Assembly (NCBI GenBank): GCA_028751875.1
Contig: CM054151.1
Location: 38,636,370-38,700,369 of the forward strand
Direction of reading: 5' to 3'
Length of the DNA stretch: 64,000 nucleotides
Source of the DNA: Rapana venosa
Taxonomy: Eukaryota; Mollusca; Gastropoda; Neogastropoda; Muricidae
In this document: in pieces, positions 45,825 to 57,760 of the stretch
Layout of the letters: each line of letters opens with the position of its first letter
Position numbering within the stretch: position 1 is the stretch's first letter
Translations under genes and position numbers: made by a program
The notes under the pieces: model-generated
Databases searched by the model: none
Told to the model about the DNA's origin: nothing
Seen by the model: only the letters and a program-made list of their open reading frames with translations

Positions 45825-47536
45825 GGATAAACACAAGTGAGAAAGCAAGGGGAAAAGACTGGTAGTGGTTCAAATTATATTGATGACAGAAACGAGCAAT
45901 ATTTTGTGAAATAAATTCCAAACAGAGAAGAAATCTCATGTTATTGTTGTTATTGGGTTTGTTTGGGTTTCTTTTGTTTTTAACTTTGTTTTTTGTGTGT
46001 AAAAATGTCCACGTAGGAAATAGAAGATATTTGTGTTCTTTATTAATTCAATCTTTCTTTTTTTTCAGGATAATGAATCATTTTTTTTTACATCTTTTCT
46101 TAGACTGGCTAGTGCATGTAGTTTTGAAATTTTGTGATCTATTCCCACCAGCACAATAATAACAATGGCCTGCTCTTCTGAAAAGTGGAACAGGTTCTAA
46201 TGTGTGTGCAAGATGTACTGCGTGCATGTGCATATAGGACGTCATTTTATAGTCTCACTAGAAGGATTTTCAGGGGAGTAGAGTCTGCACTAATGTTTAC
46301 TCTAGGAGAAAAATCCCCTTGAATAGGCATCTTGGTGGTAGCTCAAACCTGGCTGTCAGATCATGAGCGCAATGCTCTAACCATCTGGCTATCCCATCCC
46401 CCAACAACGACCGAGAAGTGAGAACTTAGTAGAAAAAAAAGAAAAGGAAAGTTGATGCTTTACTGTTAGTGATTAACAAAAGCACCTCCATAAATGAATG
46501 ATATCAATATAAACAAAGTATGCACACATGCATGCATGCATATGTGCACACATGCAAGTACACACAAATGTGCACACATGTGATATTGTACACACACACA
46601 CACACACACACAATGTACACGCATACACACACGCACATACACACAAACACATGTTTGTCTCTAAATAATTTTTAATCAAGTAAGAACACATTCATAATGA
46701 CATGCATGCAAAGCACAATCACCTTTCATGAGGAAGTAGGCCAGTCAACAGAACTTCAGATGTAAGGAAGATATTCATGAAGACATGCAGCACACAGTCT
46801 GTCTCTGCTCTGTTTAATTGCCTTAGCAAAGACTGTGAGAACTTTCTAGGACATAATATAAACCAGCCATTCAGATGATAAGGACTAGCCATGATCAGTT
46901 TGTATGATAGGTCAATGTTCCATGAGTGTCAGTAATGATGATGAGGATTTATTGGCCAATGCCAGTCTGTCTAACAGACAAATATTTTCTTTTTAAAAGT
47001 ATCAGATTTAAAGTAAAATAAATTCAAGGAAAAAAGTCATCTTCATCATCATGTGTGGATTGTGGTGATGGGTTTCATTAGCCAATGCTTGTAGTCTGTG
47101 TAACAGCGAAAATTAATTAATGTACTATTTCTTGTTAAAAGTATTAAACTTTCAAGTTAGATTAAAAAAAAAAAGATCAAAATGACTTTGTGTGTGATCT
47201 TTGAACATTATAACTAATTGTTGATAATTCAAATTAGAAATCAGCCGATGAATTATTTGTCAGTCAGCTGTTTGTTAATTGTATTGTTCTATATTATGGT
47301 TATGTAGTGATGTTATTCCTTTTATATTCAAATGAGAAAGAAATGCATTAGACAGGCAGATGCCTTGCACATAAACATATTTTATTTCCAGATCATAGTG
47401 TGTACCCATTTCTTCCTCAGCGTTTGGTAAGTAATAAGTGTGCTGCCTTAGTCTTACATTAAACTTTAGAAACCAGTGTGTGTGTGTGTGTGTGTGTGTG
47501 CGTGTAAGAATTTCCTAGGTCAGATTAGGTGCTATA

Positions 47537-47568
<32 letters not shown>

Positions 47569-47979
47569 TGTGTGTGTGTGGGTGGGTGGGTGGGTGGGTG
47601 AGAGAGAGAGAGTGTGTGTGTGTGTGACACACTATGAATGCATGTTTGTGCACATGCATGCATGCATGAGTGCATTTTTCCACTTTAACTAATTTTTGTG
47701 TATTAATTGTGATGAATATGTGTGTGTGCATGCATGTGTGCGTGCGTGCATGTGTGTGTGTGTGCGTGCGTGCATGTGTGTGTGTGTGCGTGTGTGCATG
47801 TGTGTGTGTGAATTTTTTAAAATTATGTTTTTGTTTTGAGTATAAGGGAATAAAGACTCGCGTGCTTTTTAACTACTAGTCTCCATGTGCATACTGTTTT
47901 ATAATTTTTTTCATCCGTAGCCACCTGCACACAATGGCCTACTTTCATCTGTGTCTGTGTGTGTGTGACTGTGTGTGTG

Positions 47980-48032
<53 letters not shown>

Positions 48033-48432
48033 AATATTGTTGTGGGTGATGGCTGATGTGAATGAGGAAATATAAAACAATTATTATTACCAGTATACAT
48101 TAGGCGTAAACCTATATTTAGTATGAATATATAATATATACTAGCTCATATGACATGTGACTAATGCCATGTAATGGGTTTAGCCCAAGGTATTCAGAGA
48201 GCTTCATGCTGTTTGAGAGGTTACAGTTTCTCAGTCATGAATAATTCAGATTGCTGAACAGATTGCAGAATCTCTGGTCTATACAGATCTATAGATCCTT
48301 TCTTTGAATATAGTGGGTCAGAGGAAGCAGACCTTTCAAAATAAATGTAACTATTGCTGAAAGAAAATAAGTTGTGTATGTGTTGTACTAGTATATAATA
48401 TAGTAATGTACTGCTAACAGCTGTCATTGTGT

Positions 48433-48463
<31 letters not shown>

Positions 48464-51400
48464 CTACTGCTACTACTACTACTACTACTACTATACTACT
48501 ACTACTACTTCTACTACTACTACTACTGAGTTCTAGTTACTACAGCTACAACTACTACAACAACTACTACTGCTGCTTAATCACTACTAAAATAGAAAAG
48601 AATTCTAGTACCAAGCAAGAACTTGCACTTCTGATGGTTCTGTTGCTATCATTATGGACCTGGTATTATCATGATAAATGCCTTCTGTCTCAATAATTCC
48701 AAAACATAACTAATATTTGTTCAAATGACAATACACCAAGCAACAACTGAACAGGTATCCCAGGCTGAACTATCAAAGATGCTGTATATCTAAAAATTGG
48801 AGAATGTGCATTTCAGGGGATCTATGAGTGCGATGATGCCACAGTCATATGTTTACCTCCATATTGGAATTCTGCTGTGTGGCTTGTGGGCCATTGGTGC
48901 TCCTGAATCCACGGAGTCTGTTGTCATGGTGAGTTTGTCAGTCTGTCTGGTGTGTGTGTTGTGTGTGTGTGTGTGTGTGTGTTGTGTGTGTGTGTGTGTG
49001 TGTGTGGTCTTTGTGCGTGTGGTCTTTGTGCATATTTGTATGTGTGCATCACTTCTGCATGTGTGTGTGCATATTTGCATGTATGCATGACTTCTGCATG
49101 TGTGTGTGTGTGTGGGGGGGGGGGGGGGGCAGGGGGGGCTTTGTGCATATTTGCATGTGTGCATCACTTCTGCATGTGTGTGAGTGTGTATGCGCGCGTG
49201 TGTGAGCACATATGTCTGTGTGCATCTGCATGTCTCTGTATGTGTATGTGTGTAACAGATTTTTTAAATAAATTTTTTTTTTTATTTTATACCACTTTAA
49301 GTCACGAGATTTCTCAGCATGAAATTCGGGCTGCTCTCCCTGGGGAGAGCACGTCGCCACAAGAGCAGCGCCACCCTTTTTTTTCTTTTGGTCTCTGCAA
49401 CTGTATTTGTTTCCCTATCAGAGTGGCTTTTTTCTAAGAATTTTGCCAGGGACAACTCTCTTGTTGCTGTGGGTTCTTTTACGTGCACTGAAAATTTTGT
49501 GTAACACATGGGACCTCGGTTTATCTTGTGATGTCAATGTGTGTTGTGTGTGTTGTTGTTGTTGTTGTATGTGTTAGTTGTGTTTGTGTGTGCTTGATTT
49601 AGTGTATCAATTTAAGTCTGTTCACTTTTAGTGATATTAGTGATTTAGTGTATATATGTGAACATGTGTTTTATATTGTGTTTATGAATGTGTAAATTAG
49701 TGTATGTATTCAGTGGTCTAGAGGTAACGCATTTGCGTATAAATTGAAAAGTCCAGGCTTGATCCTCGTTTGTGCTCCAAACTTTTCCTCCATCCTCTAG
49801 ACTGTAAATGGTGGTCAGGGTGCTAGTCTGTCAGATGAGACAATAGATTGATGTCTTGTGTGCAACACGCATTTAGTGCATGTAAAAGAACCCACGGCAA
49901 CAAGAGAGTTGTCCTTGGCAAAATTGTGTCGAAAAAAGCCACTCTGATAGGGAAACAACAACACATGCAGACAGGAAACAAAAAATAAGGGGTGGCACTG
50001 CTCTTGTGGCAACATGCTTTGCCTTGGGAGAGCAGCTCGAATTTCATGCAGAGAAATCTGCAGTGACTTGAAACTGTATACAGATAAAACCTGCAGTTAG
50101 GTACTTTTAGGTCCTTTTGTTCAGGGAATTGTTGTCATTTACAACACAGCCTGTTTGTAGGACAAAGAGGTAACAGAGGGAGAAAAAATGTGCTGATTAT
50201 AAGATACTTCAATGAAGGATGACTAAGATCTGCCTCTGTAGACTATTAACAAAAACCCCAAAATCTAAAAGAGACCATGGCTACTCGAGCAACAACACTA
50301 TAACAAAAAAAAACAAAATCTAAAAGAGACCATGGCTACTCGAGCAACAACACTATAACAAAAAAAAACAAAATCTAAAAGTGACCATGGCTACTCGAGC
50401 AACAACACTATAACAAAAAAAAGCAAAATCTAAAAGTGACCATGGCTACTCTAGCAACAACTCTATAACAAAAAAAACCCAGATCTAAAAGTGACCATGG
50501 CTACTCTAGCAACAACACTATAACAAAAAAAAACCCCAAATCTAAAAGTGACCATGGCTACTCAGCAACAACACACTGTCCCTGAGAAGAACAGCTCAAA
50601 TTCCATGCAGACAATTCTACAATATAATTAATACAATACAATAGCACAATACAATACAATACAGTTGAATGCAGCACAGTACAATGCAAAGCAGTGCAAT
50701 GCTATGCAAATCAACACAACGCATGGCATGGTATGGCAAGGCAAGGCAAGGCAGTCTTTAACCATGTAGACTACGGTATTCAGCATGATGTTTAAAAGAT
50801 ACCTGCCCTCTTTAACTCAATTTGGTTGATATAAAAAGTCAGAGTGATGGCAATGGGATTTCAGATGTTGGTGACTCTGGGCTTCAGCATCCTTCAGGAC
50901 ATCATTCTGCTGGCTCTGTATGAACCCCGGGGATACATCACCTTTGAAACGGGTCAGTCACCCATCACACTGGGTTTGGGGACAGTGCCATAGATCAGTA
51001 GTATAGTATAGTACAGGAATTCATAGATAACACCAACTGTGTGAAAATGTTTAACCCTTTCCCATTTTTACCCGCCGTAGCCCGCCGCTGCCCGCTCGCC
51101 CGCATCTATTTATACCCGCCGCAGCCCGCTGGACGTCATTTCAGCCTAGTGGGGATTTTCCCTCACGCACTAAGCTCTACCTAGTACACGCACACTATGA
51201 ATGAACATTCCACTGAGGTCAGCATAAACTAAGGAAGGAATGGACACCAAATTCAGTGCTACACAGCCTCCCTTTCACAAGAAATTGGCCAGTGACTGGC
51301 TTTGTCTTTCCCACGCTTTCTTGTTGCTAAAAATGGCAGCAAAGATTGAGCATACAATTTGGGAGGAATATACTGATGTGGAAATTGAAGCTATTTTGGC

Positions 51401-54334
51401 GCAAGTGGAACAGTTCGAAAGAGAATAAAATGTTGAATCTGATGTTGAAGTAGATGTAGAAGAAAGAGATGAAATAGGAGAAGGTAGTGAGTCGGAAAGT
51501 GATGCTTAGGATAACATTCCGTTGGCTTCATAGCAGACGACATGGCGCAGCGCACAAGTGCCTTGCTCAGTGCAAGACTTCACGCTGATGACTGGGCCGG
51601 CACAAACTCTCCCACTGAAAGCCAAGCTCTTAGATTACTTTGTTTTGTTTGTGCCCCAACATTTTTTTCAAATTGTAGCAGATGAAACTAACAACTATGC
51701 CAGGCAAAAGATCGCTGTGAAAGGCTTAGTCATAGATCCATTACGGACAGAAACAACACCTGATGAAATTTGGGCTCACCTGTCAGTTTTGAACATGATG
51801 GGGATCAAGCGTTTGCCGAGGCTTCATCTCTACTGGTCTACTGATTTGACATTTTCTGAGTCACGGATCAGTAATATTATGATGAAAACCAGATTTCTCA
51901 AAATTAATCAGTATTTTCACCTGAGAAACACGCCAACACACCTGGACGCGACACTGGCTGTGACACCTGCATTGTGACAGCCATGTAGCTAGCTATTGGT
52001 GAAGGACACACTAGTGTCTGTAAATAGTAGGCGTCAGCATATATTTCTAAATAATGTATATACGCGCATTAGTCAACGTCATTTTCAATATGTTTGAATA
52101 CTTTCCACTGAAGAAATGTAGACTTGGTGACAGTAATTTTGTGACGTGTGAATGTTCGATTGGATTACCATGACGGTGGATGCGATGGAGGACACATTCA
52201 GGCAGGACCACACATATTATTTTTGTTAATCACATACCTATATTGCGCATGTTAGAGGGTAGTTGTAGACTAACAGCATGATGTCACTGCAATGTTACCT
52301 GTATTTGGTGACAAAGAGGGGACAGCAGCACGACACATGTAGGTAGGACACACATCTTGGGGTGCAGAACAAAGTATGACATCATATGAATACTTTGGCC
52401 AAATATGACTGCTCTGCGAACAATAGTAACTGTACAGGACTATGTGTACTTGAGGTACCTTATTCTCTGAAAAAACAGCGTAAATTTCCGAATACTACAG
52501 AGAGTTTCTCTGTCAGAAATGCGAATGGTAAAGGGTTAATCCAGCAGTTTATTCAGGATGTGTTGAAGGGGCCTGAGAAGGCAGGGCATTTGAAATGCGA
52601 TGCAAGAATCACTGATTCAGATCCTCCTTAGAGGAGCTGTGTTAGAAGAGACTTTTCAGAGTCAATCCACATGGGCACTCCAGTCCTTTCTGGTCTTTGG
52701 GATGAGACTTCAAACCAAAGTCCTGTGTGCGAGAATGTGCACCAAGGCCCTGTGTGTGAGAATGTGCCCCAAAACAATCTTGTATGTTGTAATTATTCCA
52801 TTTAACCTATTGATACAGAATAGGCATCACACATACAGGTAGGAAAGGATGACCAAAAAACCAGCAAACCATATCACTGTTGTTTAGATACCCACCATAA
52901 TCTCTTAAGTTAGACTGAAGAAAAAACGGTTGGATTCACCAAATTTCACCATTTGTGAACCTTGGAGCTCTAACCAAGTAATGAAAAAAAATATATATCT
53001 AAGGTGAAACCTGGCTGCCTTAATGGCATGACTACACACACGCACGCACGCACGCATGCACACACACACACCCCCCCCCCCCCCCCCCCCCGCATCCACT
53101 CAAGGACAATGTGCATAATAGCAGATGGCTGATGCTATTTTGTTTTGTTTTTATTTTATCTTTTGTTTGAATTCATCGATATGTTTCTGCTTTTTTCAGG
53201 TCGTGTGACACAATCTGCACTGAATGAATACCGATTTGCTCTCGGGTATCCTTTCATAAAGTAGTCAACTGCATTTTGTATTGTTGCTTTTGTGTTGTCT
53301 GTGTATCATTATATTCACTTGTTATAGATTGATTTCAGTATTCCAAAGAAAATGTTGTTTTTTTCTTCGTATGTCTATCATTGTACAAACTTTTTCTTGA
53401 TTGTTATCAATCTTTTAAAAAGAAAAATGTGGTGTCTATAAAAAAAAAAGTGTGGCTTTAAAAAAACAACTTTTTGTTAAGTTTCTGGTGAATGGGTTGA
53501 TGGTACTGGTACTCTGTGTGTTCTCAACAAAAAATGATTATAGGTGATGAGATGAGCATGGTTGGAAGCAAAATACTGATTATTAAAGTATAAAATCCTG
53601 AACGTGCCTAATTAGATTGGAATTTTTTGGTGAACATTATTTTGAATTGTTGTATAAAACGGCATTTGTTGTTGTTATTTTCTTTTTTCTTTCTTTTTTT
53701 AAAAGGACAACCTGGATATAAAAAAAAGGAATTAAAAGAATAAGAAAAGTAATAAGATTTGGTTACTGTAAAGTGACGTTATTTAGGTTGTATACTAACA
53801 TGTGCAAAGTGTGGATTTTAGGTTTAACTTGGATAAAACAAAATGTTTCAAAAAGGAATTCAAAGAGTAAGAGAAGGAGTCACAGCAGATTACTGGAGAG
53901 GAACATGTTGGGTATATATTACCAAGTGCAAACTCTGGATTTTTGGTGTTTGTTTACAACTGAATAATTAATATGTATATGCATCGTGTATTGCTAATGT
54001 GAATATTTTAACATGTTACGCTGGAAGTGTAAATGATAGATGAAAGAGAACCCAAAGATGCTTCATGATGAATAACCTTGACAAACTTCCAGTATGTCCA
54101 TCCTGAACCTTCTCTTCAAGCCGTTCAGCATGTTCTTGCTGTACAGAATTTATCAGTCCCGCAACAACGAAACTGCCTTCAGCATCCCTGGCATAGACCG
54201 TATTCCTGGCCTGGGTTAGTATCGTGTTACTTTGTTCGCGTGTGAATGTGTGTGTGTGTGTGTGTGTGTGTTGTTGTTGTTGTTGTCTTTAATTTAACGT
54301 CTGTTCACTCTAAGTGATATTAGACGAGTGTGTT

Positions 54335-54365
<31 letters not shown>

Positions 54366-54468
54366 ACTTGAACTCTGAAATGATTTATTGTACTTTGGCC
54401 AGAGACCACAATACATTTGAAAGCGCATAAATGGAAAGATGAAGAAAATGAAGTATAACTTCGTGAGT

Positions 54469-54520
<52 letters not shown>

Positions 54521-54527
54521 GTGTGTA

Positions 54528-54602
<75 letters not shown>

Positions 54603-55075
54603 AGAGAGGAGAAGAAATAGAAGAAAGAAAAAAAAGAGAAGTAAAAATACTAAAATGCCTGAAAAGAAGAATGTATATCAGACTTAGATATTGTCTGTGA
54701 CTGACATTGTGCATACATGTATTAATGTACACAAATATGCCCATTTGCCAACACACATACTAATGTACAAACACACACACACAAAAACATACAGACTCAA
54801 ATACACACTTACACACAACACACACACATATATTTTTTGTTTTATTTGAATTTTGTATAAAATAGTCTGCATGTCCACACAATTGATCAAAACCACAACA
54901 TTGTAACAAGTGACAGTGTTAATACATAGTTGATTGTTGTTGTTGATGACATCCAGGTGGCATGGGGCCTGGCAGTGGCTATGAGGACATCGACAGTAAT
55001 AGACCCACTGCTCCATACCCCAACTCTGGAATGCCAGTGGAAACAGCCACCTCTCACAGTAGTGTCAAATATTAA
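45466..55075 (+). CDS. AGTRAP: Type-1 angiotensin II receptor-associated protein (ATRAP), 7 coding exons, 182 aa
   Basis: A small multi-pass membrane protein. In mammals it binds the AT1 receptor tail and promotes its internalisation; in molluscs the role is unknown. Exons: 45466-45492, 47392-47426, 48817-48928, 50865-50952, 53200-53245, 54093-54214, 54957-55075. All phases join, giving 549 bases (human protein: 159 residues). It starts MNVPSLMLK, as in human (MELPAVNLK). Hydrophobic segments lie at about 10-21, 35-50, 60-78 and 99-121. The most conserved part is 'LYEPRGYITFETGR' followed by 'GMSILNLLFKPFSMFLLYRI' (77-122). The soluble tail from about 123 is longer than in human, with a GSGYED block and end SSVKY. 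Exon 2 is only 35 bases but is required to complete W21 and helix 1. Exon 5 has a weak donor (gtatcc). Identification is firm; functional transfer is inference. Confidence 0.9.
45770..45825. repeat. (TA)n microsatellite
   Basis: About 26 TA/AT units in AGTRAP intron 1, about 280 bases after exon 1. Confidence 0.95.
46065..46402 (-). repeat. SINE family A, full-length diverged
   Basis: 'TCAGGATAATGAATCA', 'ATGGCCTGCTCTTCTGAAAA' and the end 'CTAACCATCTGGCTATCCCA' (tRNA-like head on minus). It lies in AGTRAP intron 1. 46403-47391 otherwise holds CA-rich tracts (46595-46650) and no gene. Confidence 0.85.
47830..47945 (-). repeat. SINE family A fragment within GT arrays
   Basis: 'TTTTGAGTATAAGGGAATAA' to 'CACACAATGGCCTACTTTCA' matches the distal part of family A. 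It is flanked by GT/GA microsatellites at 47475-47625, 47720-47810 and 47955-48032. It lies in AGTRAP intron 2. Confidence 0.8.
48430..48585. repeat. (CTG)n/(CTA)n triplet repeat
   Basis: About 8 CTG units from 48433 pass into CTA/ACT triplets. Poly-Ala, poly-Thr and poly-Leu frames here are artefacts. It lies in AGTRAP intron 2, about 230 bases before exon 3. Confidence 0.9.
49280..49530 (-). repeat. SINE family C, head-less copy
   Basis: 'TTATACCACTTTAAGTCACG', 'GGGCTGCTCTCCCTGGGGAG' and 'GCCAGGGACAACTCTCTTGT', ending at 'GGGACCTCGGTTTATC'. It is preceded by GT arrays and a poly-G run (48950-49240). It lies in AGTRAP intron 3. Confidence 0.9.
49715..50090 (+). repeat. SINE family C, full-length, opposite orientation
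   Basis: The tRNA-like head reads directly as 'GTGGTCTAGAGGTAACGCAT' with a B-box-like 'GGCTTGATCCTCG'. The body ends 'CAGTGACTTGAAACTGTATA'. Together with 49280-49530 it forms an inverted pair about 190 bases apart in AGTRAP intron 3. Confidence 0.85.
50225..50590. repeat. Minisatellite, about 62-base unit, 6 copies
   Basis: The unit contains GACCATGGCTACTCGAGCAA followed by CAACACTATAACAAAAAAAA and CAAAATCTAAAAGT. Copies differ mainly in the A-run. It lies in AGTRAP intron 3. Irregular 'AATACAATAC' and 'GGCAAGGCAAG' runs follow at 50620-50755. Confidence 0.95.
51055..52535 (+). mobile_element. Internally deleted piggyBac-type DNA transposon
   Basis: Flanked by TTAA at 51051-51054 and 52536-52539. 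Terminal inverted repeats: left CCCTTTCCCATT, right (reverse strand) CCCTTTACCATT. It encodes an acidic N-terminal piece (51240-51428) and, after stops and frameshifts, a transposase block at 51558-51977. That block contains 'LDYFVLFVPQHFFQIVADET' followed by 'NNYARQ', 'DEIWAHLSVLNMMGIKRLP' and 'YWSTDLTFSESRIS', the N-terminal part of the piggyBac DDE_Tnp_1_7 domain. The catalytic aspartate region and C-terminal cysteine domain are missing, so it is non-autonomous. It lies in AGTRAP intron 4. Confidence 0.9.
52630..52985 (+). repeat. SINE family B, diverged copy
   Basis: 'GAGTCAATCCACATGGGCAC', 'TGGGATGAGACTTCAAACCA' and the tail 'TTTCACCATTTGTGAACCTT'. The head is not recognisable. It begins about 90 bases after the piggyBac. 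A poly-C run follows at about 53071-53090. Confidence 0.65.
54240..54620. repeat. GT and GA microsatellites in AGTRAP intron 6
   Basis: (GT)n at 54247-54270, a short LINE-3'-end-like 'AATTTAACGTCTGTTCACTC' at 54291-54310, and compound GT/GTAT and (GA)n tracts at 54470-54608. All frames here are repeat artefacts. Confidence 0.9.
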
Positions 55076-56089
55076 GGCCCCCTTCCCCCCTTCCACACAC
55101 ACACATGCATACATACATACATGCATGCCCATGCACACACACACATGCACACACACACACACACACACACACCACACGCCATAGCACCACACACAACATG
55201 CACACACACACACACACACTGCACACACACACACACACACGCACAATTTTTTTTTTACACACACACACTCACACACATAAACATGCTCAACACTTCAGTT
55301 GTGCTCTCACAGAAGCTGTATCCTTCTTCAGGATAAACGTAGTCAGCGTTTGGCGACTTCAGTTGTCGGTGCATCGATGACTGTCTGTGTGCTTTTTTTT
55401 TTTTTTCACAGTCTAGCCTTTCAAGTTTTTTTCAAGGAAAAAAAATGTATCTAATTGACTGTTTTGATTTAAGGTTAAAAAAAAAGTGACCAGGTTCATG
55501 TAAGAATTTGCTTTGGCTAGGTTTTTTTTTTTTCTTATTACACTTAATTTTTCAGATTTACAAAATATTTTGTGGATCTTTTTTTGTGGTGGTGGGGGGA
55601 GGGGGGGGGGATTTGTTGTTAAATATACTGATTGTTATTACTTTGATAAAGGGCTATGGTTCTTTTTGTTTTTGTTCTTACACTTCATTCTTTAGATTTG
55701 TAAAATATAGTATTATCACTTTGGTAAAGGTAACTTTTTCATTGTGTATTACAAAAAATATCAAAAGATACCACAAAATCTATTTTTTTAGTTTTGATAC
55801 ATATGTTATATATAAGTGATTTGAGCGCATTGGCTACATTGTTGTGCCGTTTAGAATTGGCAAACAGTTCTATGCAATTGCTGAAAGTGTATTCAGTATT
55901 AACAGACTACCCAGCGTTCTGATTTTTTCTCTTTGCAAACTGTTTGATGGTGGGAATGTATTTCTAGCATGTCTCTTTTTCACTTCTGAGATTATTTCCA
56001 ACTGTACATTGCATGTGGTCAGATCATGAAATGATTCTGCAAATTGTTCATCTAAACAATACATTAAGTTAAAGGTTGCGTACCTATTT

Positions 56090-56310
56090 ATTTATTCTTT
56101 TATATCTAGGATAATGGAATAAGCACTCGTGCTTTTTTACATCCAGTTCCCGTGTGTTTGCGGTTTTGTAAATTTTGTCATCTGTTTCCACCGGCACACA
56201 ATGGCCTACTCTTACGAAAAGCGTAACAGGATTTAATATGTGTGCAAGATATTCTGCATGTGTTCGAACACGGGGCCTCAGTTTATAGTCTCATCCGAAG
56301 GACCTACATT
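56090..56310 (-). repeat. SINE family A, head-less copy
   Basis: 'ATTCTTTTATATCTAGGATA' to 'CAGTTTATAGTCTCATCCGA'. Confidence 0.9.
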
Positions 56311-56811
56311 CATGTGTTAGACTTTTGATGCTTACTTTTGGATGTTTTCACTCACGCTTAACATTTTATTGAAGAATGTTTCTGTTAGTCCCTTTTTGGC
56401 CTCAGCATGGGAAGGCCAGGTTTTGTCATTGAAATTCTGAAGTCGGGGTGGTTTCTACACACCCTTCTGTTTAGGTCACCTTGATAATTATGACACTCAA
56501 TTTTCTTTAGGGATGGTGCTTGCTTTGTATGGATTTGCTTGGTATGTTTTGCGTTATTGTAACCAGCCTGCTGCTGACACGGATTACAGGATTCTTTGGT
56601 GTCTAGTCTTGTGCTTTTGCACACAGGGGATAAATCGTCTCTCATTCAGTCCCACCCTCAGAAAAAGGTGTTGACATGCAGTCTTGCTGCAGCCAATATG
56701 CTTTGGAAAAGTGAAGTTGAGTAAGGTGAGTTGCTGTTTCCAGCACTGGGAGTCTTTATCCCAATTGGGGCTGTACTGGTTTGTAATCCTCTGCTGTCAC
56801 TGTTAAGTAAC

Positions 56812-56925
56812 TAGAGAGAGGAAATGGGCCCTGTCCTCAAAATGCTGGCCCCTAAAGAACTGAGGTCTCTAACAACTCAATCCCTATCGACCACATAGGT
56901 TATGGGAACACCTTTATCTTTGCTC
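56812..56925 (+). repeat. Tail of the tRNA/5S-type SINE
   Basis: 'GAGGAAATGGGCCCTGTCCT' and 'ACTGAGGTCTCTAACAACTC' then 'ACATAGGTTATGGGAACACC' match the body end of the copies at 24473-24764 and 62791-63035. The head is missing. Confidence 0.75.
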
Positions 56926-57723
56926 TGTCTCCATTGCATCAAGTTGGCGTGCACTAAAGTTTGTTGTGGAAATGTTTAATCTGTACAATCCTATCCACAA
57001 GGCATTGCTTGTCGTTCAATCAGAGAATTCGACATGATCATCAAGATTTGAAACTCAATCCTTTTATGTCTTGATTATTTGTTTTGGGCACGTTATCATA
57101 ACATTGCTGTCAGTTGGACTTTTTCAATTTCAGTGGGACTTTTTCAATTTCAGTGGTGAAATCTTTTCTTCCTGTCCTTTCAGGGAATTTTTTGGGTTTT
57201 TTTTGTTTGGCCTATTTGTCCTGGAAGTGTGTGTGTGTGTGTGTGTGTGTGTTGTGTTGTGTGTGATGTGTGTGTTTGTGTTTTAGAAGGCAGATGGTTG
57301 ATTTTTTGGTCAAACGCTTCGCTGCAGCTGCGCATAGTCTTCTGACTTATATTCTCTTCTTCAGCTGAACTTGCTCATCATCTTTTTTTTCTGTTTTGTT
57401 TTTTTCTTTTATTTACTTTTTGTGTTGTGTTGAGGCCATAAGTACACAAGCTGTGGAGAGTGATGCATGGTCAGGCTGGATGATTTTATTAAAGGTCTGT
57501 CAACTTTTTTTGGGAAAAGTTTCTAGCGTGCTATGCATTTTGGATGCTAATTCATTATATTTCATGATGCACTGGTAATGCCCCGGAAGAAGTCCATGAG
57601 TGAACGTTATGTGTGAGGGTTGGTTGGTTTGGTTTTGGGTTCTTTTACAGAACTGAGTTTGCAAACATTTTGTTTGATAATGGTAAGTGTTATGCACTTG
57701 CTTAATTCTCTGTCTCTTTTGTT

Positions 57724-57760
<37 letters not shown>

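Noticed and set aside
52386..52631. 81-codon frame as the piggyBac C-terminus
   Set aside because: It crosses the right terminal repeat and TTAA and lacks the family's cysteine-rich pattern; it is chance coding.
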